From contig JABYQS010000119.1 in the NCBI GenBank assembly GCA_022592435.1, positions 1 through 64,000 of the forward strand: a stretch of 64,000 nucleotides of DNA, written 5' to 3'. Source of the stretch: Cerioporus squamosus. Taxonomy: Eukaryota; Basidiomycota; Agaricomycetes; Polyporales; Polyporaceae. The position numbers and the translations under genes were made by a program. Position 1 is the first letter of the stretch. Every line of letters begins with the position of its first letter. The notes below the pieces were generated by a model. It was not told where the DNA came from. It did not search any database and saw only the letters and a list, made by a program, of their open reading frames with translations. Shown here one piece after another: positions 32,361 through 43,713 of the stretch.

Positions 32361-35246
32361 CTATGCTGAAGAACAACGAATACCGTCAGCAGCGAGGCTC
32401 GTCAGACAAGGGGTACAGCGGAAGACGTACCTTCAGTCTTCATCAGAACGTCCCCATCGCGGTCCCTCTCATCACGCGTGCCGGCCCGCGGAGGCGGCGT
32501 CCCCGACGCTGCAGGTCTCGCAAACCCAGGTGAGTCGTCCCAGAGCCGCCTACCTCCAGCACTCAGCGCAGAGAGCCTTTCGCGCATCCGCGGTGCACGC
32601 GTCACAGGCGTGTCGTCGACAGTGTTCGAGTATGCGGTGTTCGAGTAGATGCTCCTTGGGTATGGACTCGAGTACGGCCCGCCGGTGTTGTCCTCCCAGC
32701 TTTGCCGCTGCCACCCCTCGCGCCCGCCGAGAGGCCTTTCGCCGAACTTGGCTGGAGTCGGGGTATGTCCTCCGCGCGGGGCCGCCCACCCCAGCCCGCC
32801 CTTGGGTGTAGACAGGCCGAGCGTCGGTGGCGGCCCTCCGCTGAACTTGATACCGCGCGACGGCGTCGTGGTGGGATCGAACGGCGTCTCGGGATCGAAG
32901 CCGTCCCGGTCGAACGCGAAGGCAAAAGGGCCAGGGGTGTTGTACACGCGGACAGTCCTCGCGGAAGAGTCAGGCGTTGACGGACCCGCGCGAGACGAGT
33001 CGCCCCACGAAGATCGCGTAGAGAACGTGCGAGTGTACGTGCCGTCCCTCACGCTGCCTCCACGGACGGGTGTCTGCGGCTCGCGCAGCTCAGAGTCCCA
33101 GTGCGGCGCGGGCGACTCGAGCAGGGGATCCTGAAGAAAAAACGAGTCTCCATGCGAAACAGAGTCGAGTGGACGGTCGTCCGTGGGGACAAATGTCGGT
33201 TCCGCGAGCGGCGACGACGGCGTGATGTCGAGGCACTCGTTGCAGTACCACGGATCTTCCTCCCGCCCGAGCTCAGAGACGTTCTTGATGCCGATGCACG
33301 GGAGGTGGTACCATGTATGACACTCGTCACATTGCACGAGATCGCTCCCATCGTCCCCGCGCTTGCACCCGACGCACTTCACCTCGTCCACCTCGTCGTC
33401 CAGCCCCTCCCTCCGACGAAAGGCCAACGAGCGCACTGACCGCTTCGAGAGTAGCGCAGCCCGCGCGTCGGCGGGGTCGCTGGGAACCAGGACGTTCTCC
33501 GAGCCGCCTGCACGAGCCGCACCGATGTGGTTTACGCGCACGGGCACCATCTTCCCGCGTCCGCGCCGGTGGGCGACCTGGTCGTTCTCGTGCGACTGCA
33601 GCGGGGGCCGCAGGTCCTGGTCCTCCTCACCCGAGTCGCTTTCGCTGTCCCGCTCCAAGAAGCGTTCGATCCACTTGAGCCGTTCTTCCTGCTCCATCTT
33701 CTCCGTGTGCGTACGCTCTTGTGCGCGCAGGCTCCATGGGAAGACCGAGTCGAGCCAGTTCGGCTGCACGACCTCCTCGTCGGGCACATCCGCCTGCCCG
33801 CGCCTTCCGCCGCGTCGCCGCTTCCGCCGGGTCACGCGCTTCTTGACCGGGGTATCAGGATGGATAGCGGTTCCCTCTGGCGGAACGTTGAGCAGAAGAC
33901 GGCCGCGACCTTCGACTTCCACAGGGTAGAGCTTCGTGCTCGCTTCCTTCTCGCGATCGTCCTTGAACGCCTCCAACCGCTTCCGCTTCCTGACCTCCTT
34001 CTCGTCAGGTACGTACTCCGGCTCTTCGGACGGCGCCGCCTTGACGGCCTCAGCAACAGTTGATGGACCGGGCTGTCCAGGAGTAGCTTGCTGCAGCCAC
34101 TGCATTGCACGCTGGGACAGTGCACTGCGGCCCTTCCCGGTCGGTGTCTGGGGCTCGCTGTTCTGGTAGGCGGGAGACTGGCCGTAGCCTGGATAACCAC
34201 CCGCCAGCAAGCTCTGCTCGAAAGTCTCCTCGCTAGTTGCCTGGAACAGCTGCAACCGGCGGCCTTTGACGGGACTCTCGGTCACCCCCAGCGTAGCGTC
34301 GGCGGCGTCGAGCTCGTCGAGGGTAGGGATGTCTGCTTCCGAGCGCGGCCGCTTTTGGCGGAGCAGATACTCCGGCCGGCGTGCTTCCTTCTCAGAAATC
34401 AGCTCAGCGCGGTCGGCAGCGAGTTGGAGGTGTATGCGTTGGATCTCTCCTCCGAGTGCACGTTGAGGGACAGGGGTGGCGAGTGGCGGTGGCGTAGCCG
34501 GAGAAGCGACGAATACTTCCGCGGCTGGAGAGCCAGGAGGCATGGGTGATTTTGATAGAGAACTGACTGTCCGCCGGTCGGTAGCAGACAAGCGACCTTG
34601 GAAGGGCGATGACAAACGCGAGGCAGGTGTCATAGCTCGCGAATGAGACGACGACACGGGTGTGGAGATGATGGGAGCAGGAGCTAACGTCGGTAAAGCC
34701 GTCTCTACGATCATGTCGTCGGTGGCTTCGTCGGCCACTGACCCTGCTCTGCTGGAACCAGCATGCTCTCGGACAGCACGTATAGGAGTGTGCGGGATTG
34801 ACGAAGGGCCGCTACATATCGCAATATGTAAGTATCCAGGCATGTAGGATGGACGCAAGTGGAACGTACGCGTTGGGAGTGTCTGCCGGCATAACTTTGC
34901 GCGGGAGGACCGGACTAAAAATATGCATGCTCAGGCAGGTGGACAGTAAACCTCGAAAGCACACGAACCTGGACTCTGGAGTCATGAAAGATGCCGGTGC
35001 GGGTGCACAAATCTGCAGCTTTTCCCTGTTGCAATATCAGCCAGGATATTGAGAATGGCAGAGGGAATACCACGAACCTATGCGGCGTCGCAGCATTGGG
35101 AGCTGGGACTTGCGACATGGAAACGTCGCGATTACTGTGTAAATCAATGTAAGTTGCAGTGTGTGGTTCAAACAGAACAATTGCCCTTACGAGTTCGACA
35201 CCGGCGAGAAGTATGCGGCATCGGGATCTGGAGCGTATGCGGCCAT
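32361..35246 (-). CDS. PHD-finger protein (6 exons)
   Basis: Exons 35246-35191, 35134-35078, 35025-34969, 34914-34870, 34811-32431 and 32365-32361 give 866 residues with all phases consistent; the last exon supplies only the final alanine and the stop. A PHD finger sits around residues 540-590: CVGCKRGDDGSDLVQCDEC, then HTWYHLPCIG and DPWYCNEC, the Cys4-His-Cys3 pattern. PHD fingers usually read histone H3 tails, so a nuclear chromatin role is likely. Elsewhere the chain is low-complexity: N-terminal S/P-rich, a central basic KKRVTRRKRRRGGRRG that could be a nuclear signal, an acidic patch, and a long C-terminal G/S/P/T tail ending MKTEA. No SET, bromo or other catalytic domain is visible. 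The four short 5' exons were found from ATG 35246 (MAAYAPDPDAAYFSPVSNS). Confidence 0.85.
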
Positions 35247-36522
35247 GTTGTTTGGGCTGCTTGGTAATCAAGTCAGTACGAGTGTCTCACGCAGAAAGTA
35301 GGGAGCCGTGATAAGGTTGTATGTGTACCGACGCCACAAACCGCTGACGGCCGTCGTGGGCTCGCTGCGCGACCTGAGGGAAGCCAACCATAAGATCAAA
35401 GACAGAGAGGAAGAACTCTGGTAGATGTATCAACACTAGAGGCGACCCGCCTCTGCTGTCAAGGTGCGTTTCGCAAGTCCCATCGACAGATCCGTGACCT
35501 GTGAGACAGTTCATGTCTCTGCCTCAAACGCAAGAAAGCTTGCCTGTGGCAGAGACACAGGCCTCATATACCGATATGCGGGTACGAGGCAGAGGTTTGC
35601 AGGAGGTTGTGTACGCTGACCAGGATGAAGAGCGTTTCACACGACCCGTCCGAGTGATTCTGGCCTGAACAGAGCGATAGTGGCCAAGTTGGCCTGGACA
35701 ACTGTCCTAGTACTGAACCATGCCTTCCGCCGCACAGATCCAGTGGCTATTGGCCAGACATATTCAAGCGACATGGCAGGATCTGCATTATGATACGGAG
35801 GGTAACTGACACATGAATGATACTGACCTCTGTGGCGTAGGAAGATGGGACAGCTTGTGAAGCCCGAACGCAGGCAACAAACCCTGCTTGCTTGGCCCCG
35901 CACTGTGCGATCTTAGCGAACCACGATCGTTGTCGCATGAAGCATTATGACGTACCTTGACCCCGTACTCAAATCTAACGGCTGGCTCTGCCCTTCACCA
36001 GTGTCTTCATGCTTCCCGAGAGCTTCAGAGAGCATCAAAGCCAAGATATTGCCGACGAGAGATTGTGGGTATGACAGGAGAAAGACGTCGGGCGTCAACG
36101 GCCGGCGGAAGGAAGAATAACCACAAGTTTCTAGAGCAAGCTGCAGCTGCAGGAAAGCGTCTTGGACTGGTGTTTTCACTCAGGAGAGAACAGAAGGAAG
36201 GGGGGCAGAGCGCAGGAGGTGGTGGTATCGCCGAGAGTCTTGAACAAGAAACAGGTTCGAAACAGAGCTTGCTGACGTAAGCGCGAGTCGCGCGCTGGGC
36301 GCCCCGCCCTTCACCATTCCCGTCTTGTCGCATACCACCTCCCAGCTGTCGCGATCACATACAATTTCTGGCTTCTGGCAGTCGCCAATCCTTGTTTGAC
36401 TTCTCCCCACTTCTCCTCCGAGACTTCTGCGATTCTGGCCCCTGGATAACTGCGCAGCTCGCGGAGCGACTTAGCGAGCCTGAGCACTTTGACCTTCTTG
36501 ACGACGCGGGACCGGTTCCAGG
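35247..36522. other. Divergent intergenic region, PHD and Dnmt2 genes
   Basis: About 1.28 kb between start codons pointing away from each other. Short frames occur but none splices to a sensible protein. It should hold both promoters. Confidence 0.5.
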
Positions 36523-38310
36523 ATGACTGTCAGGGCATTGGAGTTCTACTCGGGCATAGGTGCGCATGCGTCGCCGGAAACAACGGGGACAACGACGAAC
36601 ACTCAAGCGATGTTGCTCAGGCGGCCTCCATCGCGCCCTCGCGCAGAGCAACGTCCAAGGGTCGGTCGTGCGCGCGTTCGACTGGGACCAGTCCGCGTGT
36701 CGGGTGTACACGGCGAACTATGGGCAGAGGGTTGTGCAAAAGGTCGCTTGTCGTCGCCGCGGCCTTGCGAAATGCGTCGGATGACCTCCCGTTCGCGTAT
36801 CTAGGTCGACATCGGCTCTCTAACCGCGGCGGAACTCGCGCAACTCGACGCAGACTTGTGGCTCCTGTCGCCCTCGTGCCAGCCGTACACAGTTCTGAAC
36901 CCACTCGCGAAGGGTGCGGAAGATCCTCGCGCCAAGTCCTTCATCCGACTGATGGAGGAAGTGCTGCCCGAGCTCGTGCGGATGGACAAGCAACCGCGGT
37001 ACATGCTTGTGGAGAACGTGGCTGGTTTTGAGGTCCGTACATCCGATATTGTCTCTCCCCGTCCGCGTCGTTCTGTTCAGCCATGTGTCCTGGCGTGTAC
37101 TACGTTTTGGGGGAATTTTGTGAAGCATGACTTGCACGCAGCTCTCGCACCCTCGTGTTTACATTGTTCCAAGTGCCCTGTGTCTCCCAGGCACTCTTCA
37201 GCTGTGTCGTCGCCCTACAAGCGACGAATTGAATAAGTCGGGCATCCTTCCACAATCCTGACAACAACTCTCATCTGCTCGCGGAGACAGTCGTCGGCGA
37301 TGTAGAGCACTCCGCGTTCGGAGGATGGGCAGTCTACTCGGGCATTTCCCACTCTCTCTCGGCAACTACAGTATCGGACGCGGCCATGGCAGTTACTAAC
37401 GTCGCCTCCCAGAGTTCCAGCACCCGAGTTCGCCTCCTAGCCACCTTACGCGCGCTCCGGTACACAACGGTCGAGCTCCTCATCACGCCCCTCCAATTCG
37501 GCATCCCAAACTCCCGACTCCGTTACTACCTCCTCGCCAAAGCAAGCCCGCTCGCGTTCGCCGGGGCGGAAGGGCAGGAAGGTCGGATATGGCGACACAT
37601 CCCAGGCCATGGGACGGACTGGGTCGATCCGCGCAATATGAATGTGACCCACGGCCGGTCTGGCGAAGAGTCGGTTGAGGGCGAGGTCGCCGAGCTTCGG
37701 GACTTTCTCGACGAAGACACGGGCGTCGATCCGCATCCGCATGCCATCCCGGAGCGGGTGCTGGAGAAGTGGGGACGGCTCTTTGATATCGTCCTCCCGT
37801 CGGCCAGGCGGACTTGCTGTTTCACGCGAGGTGAGTGCGACATACTGTAAGCCAGAATGTAGGACTGCCTGCCTGTTGCATTTCGTGATCTTCCACCTAT
37901 TTGCATTCTGACGCACGTCGGTCTATCAGGTTATACGAATCTCGTGGAGCGAGCAGGCTCGGTACTGCAGATGAACGAAGAACTGGATGTAAGTCTTTTC
38001 CGAGTCCTACGAGAGGGCACTCACCAATTTACGCACGCCGCTGCAGACTACACGGACGTTCGATGCGTTCTTGGAAGCTCAGCGCGCCGGGGATGACGAA
38101 GCAGTCCGGCTGCTGCGACCGCTCAAGCTTCGCTACTTTACTCCCACCGAGCTCTTGCGTCTGTTCGCATTCCTCCCGCGTCCGGCCGACCCCTCATTGG
38201 ATACGTTTATCTGGCCAGAGGACATCTCGAGTAAGACGAAGTACAAGCTGATCGGGAATAGCGTCAATGTTCGAGTAGTTACGGAACTGATCAATTATCT
38301 TTTCGAGTGA
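36523..38310 (+). CDS. Dnmt2-type tRNA cytosine-5 methyltransferase (6 exons)
   Basis: Exons 36523-36559, 36621-36742, 36805-37032, 37413-37830, 37930-37988 and 38047-38310 give 375 residues. Motif I is ALEFYSGIGGLHRAL, then AFDWDQSACRVYTANYG. The catalytic loop reads LLSPSCQPYTVLN with the nucleophilic cysteine, followed by YMLVENVAGFE, TPLQFGIPNSRLRYYLLAK and the C-terminal TKYKLIGNSVNVRVV. Dnmt2 enzymes methylate C38 of tRNA-Asp. The usual PPCQ is PSCQ here, as I recall for the fission-yeast enzyme, and the RIG after the loop is replaced by VLN, so activity is uncertain. Intron 3 (37033-37412) is 380 nt, far longer than the others; the protein reads straight across it (GFE-SSSTRVRLL). Confidence 0.9.
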
Positions 38311-38757
38311 CCTCCTTCCGTCTAGTACTCAGCCTGTTGCTGAATCCAATTGCAATGCCGTAGGAGCGGTGAACACAAAGGCGGGGCAGTTGTGTGCCGT
38401 TCGGAGGAGGACACGCACGTTTACTCAGCTGGTGGGCTTACATAAGCGGCCCCGGGAGTGCCCGAGGCATGTAAAACGGGAGCAGGGCAGAGCTCAGCTT
38501 GTCCTCCTTCCACCACCTCCCTCGTCGCCCTCGCTGGTCGCCCACCGCCCTCTCGTCCACCATTTCGCCCTACTCCTCCGCCGCGCTCGACATCTTCTGT
38601 GCAAGCAGGGGATTCATGCTTCGACCTCCAATCACTATACCGACACACAAAAGACAGCTTCATCCTCATCTACTCAGTACTGTTCGTGTTGTACTCTTGG
38701 TTCCTGCCCTTCTTCCGTGTATTAACACCGTGTTTGCAGCGCTAAGAGCTATCCAAT
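38311..38757. other. Promoter and leader of the eIF5 gene
   Basis: About 450 bp. From ~38500 the + strand is strongly pyrimidine-rich (CCTCCTTCCACCACCTCCC), common in highly expressed fungal genes. No gene is seen. Confidence 0.5.
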
Positions 38758-40128
38758 ATGGCTTCTGCTGGTGTCGTTAACATTCGTCGTGATGTCGACG
38801 ACAAGTTCTACCGCTACCGGTGAGTTGTCGTACTTCCCCTCCGCCCTACCCCCTTTTACCAACATCGCGTGCAGCATGCCCCTCTTGACCACCAAGATCG
38901 AAGGCAAAGGCAATGGCATCAAGACTGTCCTCCCGAACATGTCCGACGTGGCACGCGCTCTCTCTCGTCCTCCCACGTACCCCACGAAGTTCTTCGGCTG
39001 CGAACTTGGCGCGCAGACCTCGTTCGACGAGAAGAACGACCGGTACATCGTCAACGGTGCGCACGATGCGACCAAGCTGCGCGAGTTGCTCGATGGGTTC
39101 ATCGAAAAGTTCGTCCTCTGCAAGGCGTGCAAGAACCCGGAGACGGACCTCATTATCACCAAGACGGACGACATCATCCGTGACTGCAAGGCGTGCGGCG
39201 AGCGCACCGGCGTCGACATGCGTCACAAGCTCACGACCTTCATCATCAAGAACCCGCCAAAGAACCCGAAGAAGAGCAAGAAGCGGCAGGCCACCGTTGA
39301 CGCTAACGGCTCTTCGAACGGTGACGCTGGCACACCGGAGGCGGAGGGCGAGGATGGTGGTGAGAGCGACGATGAGCTTACCAAGCGCATCAAGGCCGAG
39401 GCCGCTGAGCTCAATGCCGAGTCCAAGCTGGCGAAGGAGGACTGGTCTGCGGACACCTCTCCTGAGGCCGTCAAGGCCCGAATGAAGGCTGTTGAGGCCC
39501 AGATGGCTAGCGTCGCGCTCGCCGCCGCCGCCGCTGGTGACGAAGACAGCGATGAGGGCGCGGACAGCCCTTTCGCGCAGCTCGGGAACTGGATCGAAGA
39601 GAACCGCGATGCGGGTGCGGTCGAGATCTACAAGAAGGCGGACGAGCTCGGTATCGCGAAGAAGCACAGCACCATGACCGTCATCGCGCAGACATTGTTC
39701 ACCGAGGACGTCGTCGCCGAGATTCCCAAGTATGCGCCCCTCTTCGTTAAGGTGCGTCGCCTGGGTCTTCATTAGCATGTTCCGGCATAGCTGACTCGTT
39801 TGCCAGATGGTGACGTCGGAGAAGCATCAGAAGTCGCTTCTAGGTGGCATCGAGCGTCTCGTGGGTGTCCGGTACCCGGACCTCATCCCCGCCGTGCCGA
39901 AGATCCTCATGGCCTTCTACCAAGCCGACATCCTCGAGGAGGAGGTGGTGAAGCAGTGGGGCACGCACGTTAGCAAGAAGTTCGTTGACCGCGATACCAG
40001 CAAGAAGGTCCGCAAGGCCAGCGAGCCCTTCCTCAAGGTATGTATTCATGGGTGTCGTCGTTCTGACAAGTGCTGACATGTTGTTGTAGTGGCTGGACGA
40101 AGCCGATGACAGTGACAGCGAGGAGTAG
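38758..40128 (+). CDS. TIF5: Translation initiation factor eIF5
   Basis: Exons 38758-38819, 38875-39751, 39807-40037 and 40090-40128 give 402 residues, the usual eIF5 length. The N-terminal GTPase-activating domain starts [20 protein letters not shown] and holds the arginine-finger region and the zinc pairs [10 protein letters not shown] and CKACGERT. A lysine-rich and acidic linker follows, then the C-terminal W2/HEAT domain ([40 protein letters not shown]) ending in an acidic/aromatic box ([12 protein letters not shown]). eIF5 triggers GTP hydrolysis by eIF2 on the scanning 43S complex once the start codon is found. The start codon follows an A/T-rich leader (ATCCAATATGGC). Confidence 0.97.
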
Positions 40129-40460
40129 TAGTTTGTTAGTGTTGGGAATGATATCTTGGTTTCGGTCTCGACATTCCGTTGTACAGTATCGCGTCTGTTC
40201 CCTCTGTTGAGGCATTGGTTGATATACATATTCTGCGATATATCCTGACGTCCTTGTGTCTTCACGTTGAGCGGCAGTGGCCTTCAACTCAACGTAGATG
40301 TCATCTCTGATCACACAAACCGATATTGAAGGGGTGCTCCTCGCCACTTGGCAGACAGTATACTTCAATCGATCCATTGAACGATCCATTGCGCATGTAT
40401 TGACAATCCGGAAAAGTGCGCCCTACAAATACATTCCAAGCAGAAATCAGAGCAATAGAT
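40129..40460. other. Convergent gap, eIF5 and UBE2W genes
   Basis: About 330 bp holding the 3' ends of both genes; no separate gene is seen. Confidence 0.6.
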
Positions 40461-41535
40461 TTACACACTGGCGGGGGATCGTCAGTGCAAGCAATGCAGG
40501 CAAGGGCAGCGAAGGCACTCACGTATCGTCTGGTGTTCATGCGGCCCAGGAGAGTAAGTGATGCGAGGTAGGGAGTACTGCAAGTGGCGACGACGTACCG
40601 TGGAAGTCCCATCGAGTCTGCCAAGTCGGGTGTGAGCGGCATGTACATAATTGCCAACGAAGGCAGGAGAATGACCACGGACGTACCTTCTTCGGGTTCT
40701 CCGGTGCGTGAGAGACGTAGCGGTCGTTGTCTGGTGGGCTGGAGGAGATACCACCTTGGGTGAGTATCATGCATCGGAACGTCCATCACGGCGATTGGGC
40801 TGCTCACCGCTCCTTCTTCTGCTCGTACGATACGAGTGTCAGTACTTCGAGCGCCCGTGTACTTGGGAGGCGAGACGTGGTGCGACGCACCTTGCAAGAC
40901 GCGAGCATGCTCTGGATGGTGACGCAGACCGAGACGACACTGAGCACAGGGGACCATTCACTTCCCAGGATGGAGGCACATATCTGCGGAATCATGTGGG
41001 CGTCAGCTGGGTGCGGGATCCCGAGTAGCTGAGCGCATAGATATAACATACATGGCCATTCGAATAGACGTGCTGCAGACATTCGCACGAGCACGTATGA
41101 GTCAGCGGAAAGCAGAGAGATGGGCGAGCAAGTACGACGTACGGGGTGCACCGGGGCTTCGTAGGTGTCGTCTACGACGAACTGGACGGCAGGAGCGGAT
41201 ATGGGGTATTGGCCGTCAAAACGGAACTTGAGCGCGAACTTCTCTCCCTGTGTGTTTTTCCCAAGGACCGAGTGGCGTGGAGATGTTACAGGAGAGGTGG
41301 GGATCGCGCGGGTGTGGCCACTCACCTCGTAGACGGTGTTCCCAAGGACTTCCACCGAGAGATACCATGTGGCGAAGTCGTCCGCGCTCAACAGCTCAAT
41401 GCCTGCGGATGATATGGTGTATGAAGCGACATTTCCCCCGCTGTGAGATGATCTGAGCCTCTGCTCACCGACTGGGGTTCCATCCCTCTTGATATCCGCC
41501 AGCTCCTTCTGTAAGCGTCGCGTCGACACGGCCAT
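40461..41535 (-). CDS. UBE2W-type ubiquitin-conjugating enzyme E2 (10 exons)
   Basis: Exons 41535-41469, 41402-41326, 41247-41143, 41072-41052, 40983-40891, 40818-40808, 40738-40687, 40617-40599, 40529-40523 and 40467-40461 give 152 residues with perfect phase. Visible blocks are RRLQKELADIKRDGTPVG, a short DFATWYLSVEVLGNTVYE, GEKFALKFRFDGQYPISAPA, then HVYSNGH-ICASILGSEWSP with the active-site cysteine in ICASIL, and CVTIQSMLASC-KKERPPDND. The C-terminus (YVSHAPENPKK, RWDFHDDTV) fits UBE2W, an E2 that attaches ubiquitin to protein N-termini. Exon 9 is only 7 nt and the last coding part is also 7 nt. The family HPN motif is replaced by YSNGH, as in UBE2W. Confidence 0.9.
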
Positions 41536-42069
41536 GTTGTTCCTAGTTGTGCACGCAAGTCGTGACCAGCGAATGGTCCGTTCTTGATCTAGGCAAAGCC
41601 TCTGGAGAGAAGAAAGAGAACAAGCTGGGTGTTGCTGCAGGATTCGAGGTCGCGAACGGATGTCTGGGTTCGGCCCCCCGGCCCGGGCCCTCGGCTTTCT
41701 CCGCCAACACTGGCAACCGGGTTTACTAGGGTTTACTGCGGTTGCAACTACTCTCATTCTCTGCCACACACTTTTGAACGAGGTGGGTACGTTACCCCGA
41801 TACCGAGTAGGAGGAAGCAACATTGAGTTGGGCAACATTGAGTCCCAGGAGAGGCCCTGCAATTGTGTTCAGCTCTAAGACAGTGACTAACGTGCCATGC
41901 CGTACGCTAAGTTGCGAGTTCACTGTCTTGCCGACGCGACTCACGAATTTCGTCTAGTGACTCCGTCAGTTCTCGACCGTCTCCTGTTGAGGTTGACCTG
42001 AACATACGATCATGGATCCCGCCCGTGGGTAGCGCTCCCGGAGAAGCACATCTCTTGAATCGAGAGGCC
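41536..42069. other. Upstream region of F-box B
   Basis: Copy B similarity starts near 41735. Relative to copy A it holds about 213 extra bases between two GAGAGGCC motifs (41849-41856 and 42062-42069); copy A keeps one (9930-9937). No gene is seen. Confidence 0.6.
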
Positions 42070-43713
42070 ATGGTGCTCAATCTCCCAGTCGAGGTCTTGC
42101 ACCGAATCCTGGACTACGTTCCCGAACCGGAAAACAAAGATGTCTGGCTCAGCTCGATGGTGGATACCACCATGCTCCTCCCCATATCCCAAACATGTCG
42201 CCGTCTCCACGAGATCACGATCTCCCACCCCACTCTGTGGCGATCTCTGACGATAGGCGCAGAGCCCAAAGCGCGTGCTCTCGCCCGGGACGCAATCTCT
42301 CGCAGCCGTTCACGGCCCTTAACCGTAGACTTGTCGCTATCTTCGGACTCGGAGATGGATGCGGTTTGGCCGGACATAAAGGCATTCTGGCCGGAGATTG
42401 CTGCACGAGTCCGAGAGCTCCATCTGCTTCTCAGATTCCACTACCCAGCTGATCCTCCGTGGGATCCTATGTTTAACCGTGCATACCCGCAGCTGGACTC
42501 CTTCTCGTTGCTCCAGGCCACGGCGTACGACTTTCCCGCTCCATTCCCTCCATTCGCCGAAGGTGTGAGCTCACATCTTCGTCGCCTCCACTTACGGTCA
42601 GTTACGACTCTCCCGCGGTGCAAATTTCCAGGGCTCACCCACCTTGCTCTCGGAGACATCGAACTGGAGCGTGGCAGTATCATAGAGCTGCTTGGCCGCT
42701 GTCCCAAGCTCGAGAGCCTCATCATTTATAAACTCAGCTCCTTGAGAATTAGGCCGAATGCAGCAGGCCAGGCGCAGTGCCAGGATCTTTTAGGCTCCTT
42801 GCCCCATCTCCGCCGTGTTCGGTTGCAGGACCTTTCGCAGACCTACCTCTCCTTCTTCCTCGACAGGATACCGAAGCACCCGCAAGGATACTCCCTCCAC
42901 GTTGCGAACAGGTATTGCGACGCCGGAGCGATCCTCCATGGTCACTCCGTCGTACCTGTCAGCACAATGCACATCAGATTGGATCCTTCACAATGGAACG
43001 CACCCGAGTTTTACTCACCGAGCGTCGCATTTCTCGGCTCGCAGAGCGTGGTCCGTGTCGAGACCTCGACTCGACTTGCATTCGAGCACCCATCTCTTCG
43101 GAACTTCCTTTACATGGACGGTCCGGATTGGCTCAGGCATACATTTCGGGATAAGTCCGCCTTGCAGTCCGTCAGCGAGGTGTGGGTCGTCAACTTCCGG
43201 ACGGACTGGTGGGACGCCTGCGCAGAGCCCTTGCGTACCACCATCGTCGCCCTTCCGGCCCTCGAGATTATCTCCATCGTCATGGACCAGTCTCGGGGCT
43301 GCGGCGAGCCAGACCTTCGTATTCTCCCAGGCGGCCACGACGTCGCCTTCGACTCTCCGCGATTGAAGACTGCCCGTCTCGTGTACGGCTGCGACCGCCA
43401 CGTGGAGTATCGCAGGATTGTCGACAGCGGCCAGTACGGAGACTTGCTGAAGCCGCGCGAGACGAAGCAGCTCAGCTTATCGAGAGTGATAGAACAGCTC
43501 AAGTCAGGCGCGTTCGAGTACCTGGACCGCCTGGTCTTGTGTGCGGCGTCTCACCTCATGTTCGACGAAGCGGAAGTGGAGCAACTGCGGGGATACGTCT
43601 CCCAGGTGGACGTCGAGTACAGCGACGTAACACCCGGCGTGCTACTTCCCGAGTACGCCAGAGAGCCGGAGGCATCTGGTCATCCCGAATACTGGAACGG
43701 GTGTTTTCATTGA
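42070..43713 (+). CDS. F-box / leucine-rich-repeat-like protein, copy B
   Basis: Single-exon frame of 547 codons starting at the ATG at 42070, where family similarity begins (VLNLPVEVLHRILDYVPEPE, then PISQTCRRLHEITISHPTLW). The leucine-rich part resembles copy A but with many replacements (LRRLHLRSVTTLPRCKFPGL, LESLIIYKLSSLRIR), and an extra block of about ten residues (EHPSLRNFLYMDG) is absent from A. From about codon 360 the two proteins are almost the same. An upstream ATG at 42011 hits a stop after six codons. Likely an SCF substrate receptor; substrate unknown. Confidence 0.82.
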   Translation: MVLNLPVEVLHRILDYVPEPENKDVWLSSMVDTTMLLPISQTCRRLHEITISHPTLWRSLTIGAEPKARALARDAISRSRSRPLTVDLSLSSDSEMDAVWPDIKAFWPEIAARVRELHLLLRFHYPADPPWDPMFNRAYPQLDSFSLLQATAYDFPAPFPPFAEGVSSHLRRLHLRSVTTLPRCKFPGLTHLALGDIELERGSIIELLGRCPKLESLIIYKLSSLRIRPNAAGQAQCQDLLGSLPHLRRVRLQDLSQTYLSFFLDRIPKHPQGYSLHVANRYCDAGAILHGHSVVPVSTMHIRLDPSQWNAPEFYSPSVAFLGSQSVVRVETSTRLAFEHPSLRNFLYMDGPDWLRHTFRDKSALQSVSEVWVVNFRTDWWDACAEPLRTTIVALPALEIISIVMDQSRGCGEPDLRILPGGHDVAFDSPRLKTARLVYGCDRHVEYRRIVDSGQYGDLLKPRETKQLSLSRVIEQLKSGAFEYLDRLVLCAASHLMFDEAEVEQLRGYVSQVDVEYSDVTPGVLLPEYAREPEASGHPEYWNGCFH

